64,000 bases of DNA from an uncultured Rhodospirillales bacterium (GTDB taxonomy: Bacteria > Pseudomonadota > Alphaproteobacteria > Acetobacterales > Acetobacteraceae), in NCBI GenBank assembly GCA_903835235.1, contig CAILMF010000045.1:124001-188000 (forward strand), written 5' to 3'. The notes beneath the pieces were generated by a model that had not been told where the DNA came from, made no database searches, and was given only the letters and a program-made list of their open reading frames with translations. Shown piece after piece: positions 38,827 through 46,838 of the stretch. The translations under genes were made by a program, and so were the position numbers. Each line of letters starts with the position of its first letter. Within the stretch, counting starts at the first letter, position 1.

Positions 38827-39783
38827 GGAAGCCCTGATCAGCGGCGCGAAGGCGGCCTCGTTCCGGCGCCTGAAGGCGGCCAATTCCTCCGGCCCCAGCG
38901 GCCAGATGGTGGCGCCGTTCTCGGCGTATTTGCGCTTCACGTCCTCGGCTTCCAGTGCCTGGCGGCTCAGCGCGGCCATCCGCTGCACCATCGCCGGCGG
39001 CAGCCCGGCGGGGGCGGAAACGCCGCCCCAGCTGTCGATCTCGAAGCCCGGCAGGAACTCCGCCATGGCCGGGTATTCCGGCGCCAATGCGCTGCGCTGC
39101 GCGCTGGTCACGGCCAATGCCCGCACCTTGCCCTCGCGCGCGCTTTGCAGGCCCTGGGGGATGTTGTCGAAGATCATCTGCACCCGGCCGGCCAGCAGGT
39201 CGATATGCGCCGGCGCGCCGCCGCGATAGGGCACGTGCACCATGTCCAGCCCGGCCAGCACCTTGAACATCTCGCCGGAGAGATGAACGGTGGTGCCGCT
39301 GCCGGAACTGGCGAAGCTGAACTTGCCCGGGTTGGCCTTGATCAGCGCGATCAGCTCCGGGACGGTGCGGGCCGGCACGTCGTTGTTGATGATCAGCAGG
39401 TTCGGCAACTGCCACAGCCCGGCGATGAAGGTGAAGTCGCGTTCGGGGTCGAAGGGCAGGCGGCTGTACAGCGTGGGCGAGATGGCCAGGGCGGCGACGC
39501 TGGCCAGGCCGATGGTGGTGCCATCCGGCCGGGCGCGGGCGATGGCTTCGGTGCCGACATTGCCGCCGGCGCCGGCGCGGTTCTCGACGATGAACTGTTG
39601 GCCGGTGATCTCGGCCATCTTCATGCACCAGATCCGGCTGAGGATGTCGGTGCCGCCACCTGGCGGGAAGATGCCGATGAAGCGGATGGACTGGTTGGGC
39701 CAGTCGGCGCCTTGCGCCCGTGCGGTGGCGGGCAGGGCCAGGAAGGGCGCGGCCAGCAGGCTGCGGCGCGGCAGGGTCGTCAT
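38809..39783 (-). CDS. Bug/TctC family periplasmic binding protein (B)
   Basis: Orphan tripartite-tricarboxylate-type receptor (324 residues). Signal MTTLPRRSLLAAPFLALPATARAQ; core IFPPGGGTDILSRIWCMKMAEITGQQFIVENRAGAGGNVGTEA, HVPYRGGAPAH and end FAPLIRASGARVD. It is closely related to Bug C and Bug E, all ending GARVD, unlike A and D. The stop TGA is followed by an in-frame duplicate of the last codons. About 105 bp separate it from Bug C, which lies upstream on the same strand. Confidence 0.92.
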   Translation of the reverse strand: MTTLPRRSLLAAPFLALPATARAQGADWPNQSIRFIGIFPPGGGTDILSRIWCMKMAEITGQQFIVENRAGAGGNVGTEAIARARPDGTTIGLASVAALAISPTLYSRLPFDPERDFTFIAGLWQLPNLLIINNDVPARTVPELIALIKANPGKFSFASSGSGTTVHLSGEMFKVLAGLDMVHVPYRGGAPAHIDLLAGRVQMIFDNIPQGLQSAREGKVRALAVTSAQRSALAPEYPAMAEFLPGFEIDSWGGVSAPAGLPPAMVQRMAALSRQALEAEDVKRKYAENGATIWPLGPEELAAFRRRNEAAFAPLIRASGARVD

Positions 39784-39858
39784 GGGGTTCTCGGCGGTTC
39801 CGTTGTTGCAGCGTTAATTGGCGCAAACCGGCGCGGCTTCAATGCCGCACGCGGCCGA

Positions 39859-39906
39859 TCAATCCACCCGCGCGCCGGGCGACGCGCGTCAATCGACGCG
39901 CGCGCC
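39859..39906 (-). repeat. Post-stop, in-frame copy of the C-terminal codons of Bug C
   Basis: The gene ends RASGARVD-TGA (39889) and 30 bases on repeats as RASPGARVD-TGA (39859) in the same frame. It matches the arrangement after Bug B, but the bases have diverged while the encoded peptide has not. Confidence 0.9.
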
Positions 39907-40872
39907 GGAAGCCCTGATCACCGGCGCCAGCTTGGCCTGCTCGGCATCCCGGAACGCCGCCAGCGCCGCCGGCGTGGTCCACCACGGCGTGGCGCCCAGG
40001 TCCAGGTAGGCGCCGGACAGTTCCGGCGTCGCCAGCGCCTGGCGGCTGAGCGCGGATATCCGCTCCACCACCGCGGCCGGAATGCCCGCCGGCCCGCAGG
40101 CCCCGGCCCAGGCGGTGATGTCATAGCCCGGCAGGAAGCGGCCGATCGGCGGCACCTCCGGCGCCACCGGGCTCGGCGCGGCGCTGGTCACGCCCAGCGG
40201 CCGCACCGTGCCCTGGCGCGCTTGGGCGATGGCGCCGGGGATATTGTCGAAGATCAGCTGCAACCGCCCGGCCACCACGTCCAGCATGGCCGGCCCGCTG
40301 CCGCGATAGGGCACATGCACCATCTGCACCCCGGTCATCGCGGCGAACAACTCACCCGACAGATGCGGCGAAGTGCCGGAGCCGCCACTGCCGAAACTGT
40401 ACTTGCCGGGGTTGGCGCGCAGCAGCCGCACCAGTTCCGGGATGTTCTCCACCGGCACGTCCTTGTTGACCACCAGCATGTTCGGCATCTGCCACAGCCC
40501 GCCGAAGAAGCTGAAGTCGCGGGCGGCGTCGTAGGGCAGGCTGGCGTAGAGCGTCGGCGCGATGGCATGCGGGGCGATATTGGCCATGCCCATGGTGTAG
40601 CCATCCGGCCGGGACTTCGCGACCGCATCCGTGCCCACATTGCCGCCGGCGCCGGCGCGGTTCTCCACCACGAATTGCTGCCCGGTCAGCTCGGCCATCT
40701 TGGCGCACCACAGGCGGGAGAGCACGTCGGTCGGCCCGCCCGGGGCATAGCAGACGATGAAGCGCACGGGACGGTTGGGCCAGGCTTCCTCGGCCCGCGT
40801 GCCGCGCGCCAGCAGGGGCAGCGCCAGGCCGCCGAGCAGCGCCCGGCGCGGGGTATGGGTGAAGCTTGCCAT
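39889..40872 (-). CDS. Bug/TctC family periplasmic binding protein (C)
   Basis: Orphan receptor of 327 residues, paralogue of Bug B. Signal peptide with RRALLGGLALPLLARG, then CYAPGGPTDVLSRLWCAKMAELTGQQFVVENRAGAGGNVGTDA split over the usual two strands, HVPYRGSGPAM and end LAPVIRASGARVD. The adjacent B/C pair in the same orientation looks like a tandem duplication. It lies just downstream of the repeat element at 40921 and the lptM gene. Confidence 0.92.
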   Translation of the reverse strand: MASFTHTPRRALLGGLALPLLARGTRAEEAWPNRPVRFIVCYAPGGPTDVLSRLWCAKMAELTGQQFVVENRAGAGGNVGTDAVAKSRPDGYTMGMANIAPHAIAPTLYASLPYDAARDFSFFGGLWQMPNMLVVNKDVPVENIPELVRLLRANPGKYSFGSGGSGTSPHLSGELFAAMTGVQMVHVPYRGSGPAMLDVVAGRLQLIFDNIPGAIAQARQGTVRPLGVTSAAPSPVAPEVPPIGRFLPGYDITAWAGACGPAGIPAAVVERISALSRQALATPELSGAYLDLGATPWWTTPAALAAFRDAEQAKLAPVIRASGARVD

Positions 40873-40920
40873 TGGTGCCTCCCGCTCATGCCGCAGCCTG
40901 GTGCCGCGTTTGGACGAGAG

Positions 40921-41036
40921 GTTAGAGCAATATCCTTTCTGATGGAATCATCAGAACGGATTTCTTGCTCGGCAACCTATTGAAGCTACAGCACCATCCG
41001 CTCCCACTGATTCAGTGTGAGCGGATGGTGCTGTAG
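40921..41036 (-). repeat. Two-hairpin intergenic repeat, copy A
   Basis: On the minus strand this is a 51-bp palindrome (40986-41036, perfect 18-bp outer arms starting CTACAGCACCATCCGCTC, inner CACTG/CAGTG), a short CTTCAATAGGTTGCC spacer, then a second imperfect palindrome (40925-40970). Copy B at 53826 has the same order and largely the same bases in the opposite orientation. It follows lptM on its strand and could act as a terminator. No transposase is present; it resembles a MITE or REP-type repeat. Confidence 0.85.
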
Positions 41037-41073
41037 GGCAAGTTGCCCAGCACTTGGAACCGTCGCGTGCGCC

Positions 41074-41268
41074 TCAGCGCGTCGGCACCGCCAGCGGCAC
41101 GCTCGGCACCACCGGCCCGGGGGCGCTGGTCGGCGCGGTGTCCTTCGGCGGGGCCGGGTAGGCGCGGGGGAAGATGATCTCATTGGCCGGCCCCGGCGGC
41201 CGCGGCGGCCCAACGCGCCCGCAGCCCGCCAGGAAAGCCAGCGCCAGCAGCGCCAGGGTTGCCCGCAT
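41074..41268 (-). CDS. lptM: Small lipoprotein LptM (YifL-like)
   Basis: A 64-residue lipoprotein, [22 protein letters not shown], with a lipobox LAGC and the short G-x-x-GPPxPP motif typical of the YifL/LptM group, which helps mature the LptD lipopolysaccharide translocon. The rest is Pro-rich and disordered. The ATG overlaps the argH stop by one base (TGATG). In alphaproteobacteria this gene usually sits between argH and lysA; here lysA is 8.6 kb away on the other strand. Confidence 0.85.
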   Translation of the reverse strand: MRATLALLALAFLAGCGRVGPPRPPGPANEIIFPRAYPAPPKDTAPTSAPGPVVPSVPLAVPTR

Positions 41269-42656
41269 CACGCCAGCCTTTCCCGCCATTCCGCCGCCAT
41301 GCGCGCCACATTGGCCGGCGCAGTGCCGCCATAGCTGGTGCGGCTGCGCACGCTGGCGGCCACGCTGAGCACGCCGAACACCGCATCCGTGATCCGCGGC
41401 TCCACCGCCTGCATCTCTGTGAGTGTCAGCGCCGCCAGCTCGGTGCCCATGCTCTCGGCCTTTGCCACCAGGCGGCCGGTCACGTGATGGGCGTCGCGGA
41501 ACGGCATCTTCAGCTCCCGCACCAGCCAATCCGCCAGGTCGGTGGCGGTGGAGAAGCCGGCACCCGCCGCTTCGGCCAGCCGCGCCACATTGGGCTGCAA
41601 ATCCTTCACCATGCCGGCGACGGCGGCCAGCGAGAGGGTCAGGGTCTCGGCACTGTCGAAAATGCCTTCCTTGTCCTCCTGCATGTCCTTGAAATAGGTC
41701 AGCGCCAGGCCCTTCATCACCGTCAGCATGCCGACCAGCGCGCCGAACATGCGCCCGGTCTTGCCGCGCACCAGCTCGGCGGCATCCGGGTTGCGCTTTT
41801 GGGGCATGATGCTGCTGCCGGTGGTGAAGGCATCGCTGAGCTTGACGAACCCGAAATACGGGTTGGTCCAGATCACCACTTCTTCCGCAAAGCGCGAAAG
41901 ATGCGTCGCACACATGGCGCAGACAAACAAAAACTCGGCGGCGAAGTCGCGGGACGCCACGCTGTCCAGGCTGTTGCGCGTCGGGCCGTCGAAGCCCAGC
42001 GCCGCCGCGGTCATGTGCCGGTCGATCGGGAAGCCGGTGCCGCACAGCGCCGCGGCGCCCAGCGGGCTCTCGTTCAGCCGGCGCCGGCAGTCGGCCAGGC
42101 GGGAGAGATCGCGCGAGAGCATTTCCACATAGGCCAACAGGTGGTGGCCGAAGGTGGTCGGCTGCGCCGGCTGCAAGTGCGTGAAGCCGGGCATGACCGT
42201 GCCGGCATGTTCCTCCGCCCGCGCGACCATGGCGCGCATGACGTCGCGGACCTGCTCGCTCAGCCCATCAATGGCGTCCCGCACCCACAGCCGCACATCC
42301 AGCGCCACCTGGTCGTTGCGGCTGCGCCCGGTGTGCAGGCGCTTGCCGGCCTCGCCGATGGCGTCGGTCAGCCGCGCCTCGATGTTCATGTGGACGTCTT
42401 CCAGCGCCTCCGACCATTCGAAGTCGCCGGCCTCGATCTGCCCGGCGATCTTCTCCAGCCCCGCGCGGATCGCCACCTCGTCGGCGGCGCCGATGATCCC
42501 CACATGCGCCAGCATGGCGGCATGGGCCAGGCTGCCGCGGATATCCTGCCGCCACATCTTGCGGTCGAAGCCGACCGAGGCATTGATGGCCTGCATGATG
42601 GCCGAAGGGCCCTGGGCGAAGCGACCGCCCCACTGCACGTTTGACGCGTTGGACAC
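41268..42656 (-). CDS. argH: Argininosuccinate lyase
   Basis: Last enzyme of arginine synthesis, splitting argininosuccinate into arginine and fumarate; cytosolic homotetramer. The 462 residues are normal. [19 protein letters not shown] at the N-terminus, [35 protein letters not shown] and the signature [12 protein letters not shown] with the catalytic Ser are intact. Divergent from the tlpA-like gene with 18 bp between start codons, and coupled to lptM. Confidence 0.97.
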   Translation of the reverse strand: MSNASNVQWGGRFAQGPSAIMQAINASVGFDRKMWRQDIRGSLAHAAMLAHVGIIGAADEVAIRAGLEKIAGQIEAGDFEWSEALEDVHMNIEARLTDAIGEAGKRLHTGRSRNDQVALDVRLWVRDAIDGLSEQVRDVMRAMVARAEEHAGTVMPGFTHLQPAQPTTFGHHLLAYVEMLSRDLSRLADCRRRLNESPLGAAALCGTGFPIDRHMTAAALGFDGPTRNSLDSVASRDFAAEFLFVCAMCATHLSRFAEEVVIWTNPYFGFVKLSDAFTTGSSIMPQKRNPDAAELVRGKTGRMFGALVGMLTVMKGLALTYFKDMQEDKEGIFDSAETLTLSLAAVAGMVKDLQPNVARLAEAAGAGFSTATDLADWLVRELKMPFRDAHHVTGRLVAKAESMGTELAALTLTEMQAVEPRITDAVFGVLSVAASVRSRTSYGGTAPANVARMAAEWRERLA

Positions 42657-42674
42657 GAAGGGGATGTTCCCGTG

Positions 42675-43211
42675 ATGCGAGACGTTGGCCGCCGAAGCGT
42701 GGCCCTGGCGGGCGCCGCGACCCTATACGCCGGGCTTGGCGCCGGGCAAGGGCGCGCCGCCGCGCTGGGCCAGTTGCAGGAGTTTGCCCCCCGCCCGCTG
42801 CCGGACCTGGCCTTCGTGGATGCCGAGGGCGCCAGCCGCAAGCTGGCGGATTTCCCCGGGCGCGGCCTGCTGGTCAACCTCTGGGCCACCTGGTGCGTGC
42901 CCTGCGTGGCCGAGATGCCGGCGCTGGACCGCGCCCAGGCCGCCCTGGCGGCGGATGGCGTGCAGGTGCTGGCGCTGTCGTCGGACCGCGGCGGCCGGCC
43001 GGTGGTGGAGAAATTCTACGGGGAGCGCGGGATCAAGGCGCTGGGCATCTGGCTGGACCCGCGCGGCGCCGCCGGCCGCGCGCTGACGGTGCGCGGCCTG
43101 CCCACCTCCGTGCTGGTCAACCGCGCCGGGCTGGAAGTGGCGCGGCTGGAAGGCGCCGCCGAATGGGACACGCCGGAGATGCTGGCGCGGCTGCGGGCGC
43201 TGCTGGGGTAG
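42675..43211 (+). CDS. TlpA-like thiol:disulfide oxidoreductase
   Basis: Periplasmic thioredoxin-fold protein (178 residues). An Arg-containing N-terminal signal or anchor ([21 protein letters not shown]) precedes the TlpA/ResA domain; active site W-C74-V-P-C77, and the cis-Pro lies in RGLPTSVLV. Probably reduces disulfides for cytochrome c maturation or similar. A GTG one codon upstream (42672) is also possible. A tlpA homologue divergent from argH is a known alphaproteobacterial arrangement. Confidence 0.9.
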   Translation: MRDVGRRSVALAGAATLYAGLGAGQGRAAALGQLQEFAPRPLPDLAFVDAEGASRKLADFPGRGLLVNLWATWCVPCVAEMPALDRAQAALAADGVQVLALSSDRGGRPVVEKFYGERGIKALGIWLDPRGAAGRALTVRGLPTSVLVNRAGLEVARLEGAAEWDTPEMLARLRALLG

Positions 43212-43239
43212 CGCCTGCTGCGCGGCGCTGGCCCGAGGC

Positions 43240-44214
43240 CTACTCCATCTTGATCCCGGTTTCCCGGACAATGGCCTGCCAGTTCTTCAGGTCCTCCATC
43301 CAGTACCGGTAAAAATCCTCCGGCGTGCCGGCCAGGCTGGTATGGGCGCCCTCGGCCATGCGCTTGAGGATCGGCTCGCTGGCCAGCCAGCGATTGCTCT
43401 CGGCGTTGATCTTCTCGACCATCGGCCGCGGCAGCCCGGCCGGGCCCCAGACACCGAACCAGACATCCTCGACAAAGCCGGGGAAGCCGACTTCGGACAG
43501 CAGCGGCAGGTCGGCCATCTGGCGCTGCCTGGCCCGCCCGGTGAAGGACAGGAAGCGCAGCTTGCCCTCCCGCGCGAACATGCCGGAATTGCCGATATTG
43601 TCGAAGATGTAGTCGCTCTCGCCCTGCGCCACCGCCAAAATCGCGGAAGGCCCGCCCCGATAGGGGATGTGCACGCGGTTGAAGCCGGCGGCCAGGTGGA
43701 AGCGCTCCGCCATCATGTGGCCGACGCTGCCGATGCCGACACTGGCCATGTTCACCCCCTCCGGCCGCGCCTTGGCCCAGGCGACGAACTCGGCGGTGGT
43801 GCGCACGGGAATGCTGGGCGTGACGATCAGCGCCATGGGGTAGTGGTACAGCCCGGCGATACCGACAAAATCCTTCACGGGGTCATAGGGCACGGACCGC
43901 AGCACCAGCGGCGCGGCCACGTGCGAGGTGTTGGAGGTGAACAACAACGTCCAGCCATCCGGCGCGCTGCGCGCCACTTCCGCGGTACCGATGCTGCCGG
44001 TGCCGCCGACGCGATTCTCCACCACGAAGGTGCCGCCGAAGACGCGGCCGAAGTGGTCGGCGAACATGCGGGCATAGACATCGGCGGGGCTGCCGGCCTG
44101 GCTCGGCTGGATGATCCGCACCGGGCGGTTGCCCGGCCACTCGCCCTGCGCCTGCACGATGGCGGGCGCCGCGAGCGTCAGCCCGGCGCCGGCGATGAAC
44201 GCCCTACGCTGCAT
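43240..44214 (-). CDS. Bug/TctC family periplasmic binding protein (D)
   Basis: Orphan receptor of 324 residues. Signal MQRRAFIAGAGLTLAAPAIVQAQ, core QPSQAGSPADVYARMFADHF and VVENRVGGTGSIGTAEV, HIPYRGGPSAIL, end IVRETGIKME. The C-terminus resembles Bug A rather than B, C and E. The Shine-Dalgarno (GGAGG) lies 7 bases before the ATG but falls inside a perfect 10-bp stem (44218-44243), so its translation may be restrained. Downstream of the M20 peptidase gene on the same strand. Confidence 0.92.
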   Translation of the reverse strand: MQRRAFIAGAGLTLAAPAIVQAQGEWPGNRPVRIIQPSQAGSPADVYARMFADHFGRVFGGTFVVENRVGGTGSIGTAEVARSAPDGWTLLFTSNTSHVAAPLVLRSVPYDPVKDFVGIAGLYHYPMALIVTPSIPVRTTAEFVAWAKARPEGVNMASVGIGSVGHMMAERFHLAAGFNRVHIPYRGGPSAILAVAQGESDYIFDNIGNSGMFAREGKLRFLSFTGRARQRQMADLPLLSEVGFPGFVEDVWFGVWGPAGLPRPMVEKINAESNRWLASEPILKRMAEGAHTSLAGTPEDFYRYWMEDLKNWQAIVRETGIKME

Positions 44215-44217
44215 TGA

Positions 44218-44243
44218 TTTCCTCCAAGCGGATTTGGAGGAAA
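44218..44243 (-). promoter_or_regulatory. Hairpin sequestering the Bug D ribosome-binding site
   Basis: TTTCCTCCAA and TTGGAGGAAA form a perfect 10-bp stem with a 6-base loop. On the minus strand the second arm contains GGAGGAAA, the Shine-Dalgarno of the gene at 43240-44214. It also lies between two co-directional genes, so an attenuator role is an alternative. Confidence 0.7.
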
Positions 44244-44259
44244 CCTATGCGGCGAAAGG

Positions 44260-45507
44260 CTAGGCGACAAGCACCTCCGCCAGCACGCGGGCAATCACCA
44301 GCGTCGCCTTGTGCAGGTCTTCAAGCACAAGATTCTCATCCGGCGCATGGGCATTGGCTTCCAGGATGCTGCGCGGCCCGGCGCCATACAGCACGGTGGG
44401 GATGCCGGCCTCGGCGTAGTGCCGCGCATCCGTGTACAGCGGCACGCCCACCTGCTTCACCTCGGTGGCGAAGACCTCGGACGCCACGCGGCAAATCCGC
44501 GCCGCCAGCGCGCGGGAGGCATCGGTAGGCACAAGCGGCCCGGCCAGCACGATGCGGTTGATGGTGACGCTGCTGCCGGGCACGCGGCGGCACGCGGCCT
44601 CGATCAGGGCGCGCAGCCCGGCTTCCACCTCGGCCGGGTTCTCCTCCGGGATGATCCGCCGGTCCAGCCTGAGCGCGATGCGGTCCGGCACCACATTGGT
44701 GTTCACCCCGCCGCTGATCCGGCCGACCGTCACCGCGGGGCAGCCGATGCCCTGCACGCCCGACATCAGCCCCGAGAGCCTGGCGCGTTCGCCATACAGG
44801 CTGCGCAGCGCCTCGGTCGCGGCTTCCAGCGCATCCACGCCGGTATGCGGCATGGCGGCATGGGCCTGCTTGCCGTGGAAGATCGCCTCCAGGTGCAGCA
44901 CGCCGTTATGGCCGGTGGTGACGGCGTAGGAGAAGCCGGCGCAGATGCACAGGTCGGGCTTGCTGAGGCCGCGCTTCAGCAGCCATTGCGGGCCGATCTC
45001 GCCGCCGGTCTCCTCATCATAGGTCAAATGCAGCTCGACCGTGCCGTTCAGCGCCAGGCCGCTCGCCTCCAGCGCCCGCAGGGCGAAGGCATAGGTGGCG
45101 AAGTCGGACTTCGAGACGGCGACGCCGCGGCCATACATCCGGCCGTCCTTTACCGCCGCGCCGTAGGGGTCCTGGGTCCAGCCCTCGCCCGGCGGCACCA
45201 CGTCGCCATGCGCGTTCAGCGCAATGGTCGGGCCACCGCTGCCGAAGGTCCGGCGCACGATCAGGTTGGTCGCGCTGGTCATGCCCACGGCGGCGCATTC
45301 GGCTGGCGGTACCGGGTGGCGTTCCACGGTGAAGCCCATGGCTTCCAGCAGCGGCGCGGTGGCTTCAGCATGGGCAGCGCAATCGCCCGAGGGATTGTCG
45401 GACGGCACCCGCACCATGGCGGCGAGGAAGGCTTCGGCCTCGGCCCGCAGCGGGGCCAAAGCCGCAGCCAAGGGGGCAGCGATGAGTGCGGTGTTCGGGT
45501 CTGCCAT
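44260..45507 (-). CDS. M20 family metallopeptidase/deacylase (ArgE/DapE-like)
   Basis: Two-zinc amidohydrolase of 415 residues. ALNAHGDVVPPGEGW holds the first metal His and catalytic Asp, DEETGGEIGP holds the catalytic Glu pair, GHNGVLHLEAIFHGKQAHAAMPHTGVDALEAA forms the lid domain, and NAHAPDENL supplies the last metal ligand. It could be an acetylornithine deacetylase-type, carboxypeptidase or other N-acyl amino-acid hydrolase. It is not an allantoate amidohydrolase by motif, despite the nearby urate genes. Confidence 0.88.
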   Translation of the reverse strand: MADPNTALIAAPLAAALAPLRAEAEAFLAAMVRVPSDNPSGDCAAHAEATAPLLEAMGFTVERHPVPPAECAAVGMTSATNLIVRRTFGSGGPTIALNAHGDVVPPGEGWTQDPYGAAVKDGRMYGRGVAVSKSDFATYAFALRALEASGLALNGTVELHLTYDEETGGEIGPQWLLKRGLSKPDLCICAGFSYAVTTGHNGVLHLEAIFHGKQAHAAMPHTGVDALEAATEALRSLYGERARLSGLMSGVQGIGCPAVTVGRISGGVNTNVVPDRIALRLDRRIIPEENPAEVEAGLRALIEAACRRVPGSSVTINRIVLAGPLVPTDASRALAARICRVASEVFATEVKQVGVPLYTDARHYAEAGIPTVLYGAGPRSILEANAHAPDENLVLEDLHKATLVIARVLAEVLVA

Positions 45508-45643
45508 GCGGGCCTCCTGCTTCAGGCCGGCTTACCGCAGAACGCCGCCGGCCGGAACCGCTTCGGCACCGCGTTGTCTGGCCTAGCCCGCTGGCTTTGC
45601 CCGCCGGTTCGGGCGGCCAAGGCCAGGTCAGCCGGCCTTGACG

Positions 45644-46837
45644 CTACCTGCCGGAAAGCCAGGCCAGCAGCACCCGGCGCTCCGCCACCTCCATGCGCGT
45701 GATGTTGTTCGGCGGCATGGCGGCCGAAAGCACGGATTGCAGCGCGATCTGCGGCGCCAGCCTGTGGATGCTCTCAGGCCCCGCGAAGACCACGCCGCGC
45801 GGCGCCACCGCAATGCCGGGCCAGACCGGCTCGGCCGCATGGCACATGGAACAGCGCGCCATGACGATATCCACCACCTCCTCGGTGGGCGGCGGCGCGC
45901 GCCACGCCAGGCCCAGCGCCTCCCGCCCCAGCGGCGAGGAGGTCATGCTGACGGCGGCGGCGGCGGCCAGGCAGGCGGCGGCCACCGCCCAGCACCACCA
46001 CTGCATGCCGCGGCCCTGGTGCATCAGGTTGTAGAACACCCGGATCATGGCGCCCGCCACCAGCACCAGGCCGACGATGACGAAGGCATAGGGCGTCGAC
46101 CACACCATGGGGTAGTGGTTGGCCAGCATCAGGAACAGCACCGGCAGCGTCAGGTAGTTGTTGTGCGTGCTGCGGATTTTCCCGGCCTTGCCCAGCGCCG
46201 GGTCCGGCGCCTCGCCGGCCAGCAGGGAAGCGATGACCTTCTTCTGGTTCGGGATGATGATCAGAAAGACGTTGCCGGTCATCCAGGTGGCCATCAGCGC
46301 GCCGGTATGCACCATGGCGCCGCGGCCGCTGAAGATCTGCTGGAAGCCCCAGGCCACCAGCACGACAAAGCCGAAGCCCACCGCCGCCAACAGCCGGTCG
46401 TCCTTCGCCAGCGGCGATTTGCACAGCCCGTCATAGACGAACCAGCCCAGCGCCAGCGTGCCGATGCCGATCACCCAGGCCATGCCGGCCGACATTTCCA
46501 TGACCGTCGGGTCGATCAGGAACAGGTCGCTGCTGCCATAATAAACCCAGCACAGCAGCGCGAAGCCGGACAGCCAGGTCGAGTAGCTCTCCCACTTGTG
46601 CCAGATCAGCTGCGGCGGCAGCGAGGACGGCGCCACCAGCCACTTCCGCACCTGGTAGAAGCCGCCGCCATGTACCTCCCAGGCCTCACCGCCCTTGCCG
46701 GGGGGAATGTCCGGCGCCGGCTTCAGCGCGGCGTCGACATGCATGAAGTAGAAGCTGCTGCCGATCCAGGCCATGCCGGCCAGCACGTGCAGCCAGCGCA
46801 GCAGAAGCCCGCCCCATTCGACCAGCAGCGCTTCCAT
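45644..46837 (-). CDS. puuD: Urate hydroxylase PuuD (membrane, cytochrome c tail)
   Basis: Inner-membrane urate oxidase-equivalent (397 residues) that converts urate to 5-hydroxyisourate and passes electrons to the respiratory chain. About eight membrane helices (starting GGLLLRWLHVLAGMAWIGSSFYFMHVD) are followed by a periplasmic cytochrome c domain with CSMCH at 329-333 and an axial Met at 374 (AMPPNN). Only 1 bp separates it from the upstream nucleobase symporter gene, so the two form a urate or xanthine uptake and oxidation unit. Confidence 0.94.
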   Translation of the reverse strand: MEALLVEWGGLLLRWLHVLAGMAWIGSSFYFMHVDAALKPAPDIPPGKGGEAWEVHGGGFYQVRKWLVAPSSLPPQLIWHKWESYSTWLSGFALLCWVYYGSSDLFLIDPTVMEMSAGMAWVIGIGTLALGWFVYDGLCKSPLAKDDRLLAAVGFGFVVLVAWGFQQIFSGRGAMVHTGALMATWMTGNVFLIIIPNQKKVIASLLAGEAPDPALGKAGKIRSTHNNYLTLPVLFLMLANHYPMVWSTPYAFVIVGLVLVAGAMIRVFYNLMHQGRGMQWWCWAVAAACLAAAAAVSMTSSPLGREALGLAWRAPPPTEEVVDIVMARCSMCHAAEPVWPGIAVAPRGVVFAGPESIHRLAPQIALQSVLSAAMPPNNITRMEVAERRVLLAWLSGR

Positions 46838-46838
46838 G

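Noticed and set aside
40921-41036. End of an insertion sequence
   Set aside because: No transposase frame adjoins either copy, and the palindromes are internal, not terminal inverted repeats.
44260-45507. Allantoate amidohydrolase belonging to the urate module
   Set aside because: The metal-site wording (AHGDVVPPGEGW, DEETGGEIGP) is ArgE/DapE-like, and 136 bp separate it from puuD.
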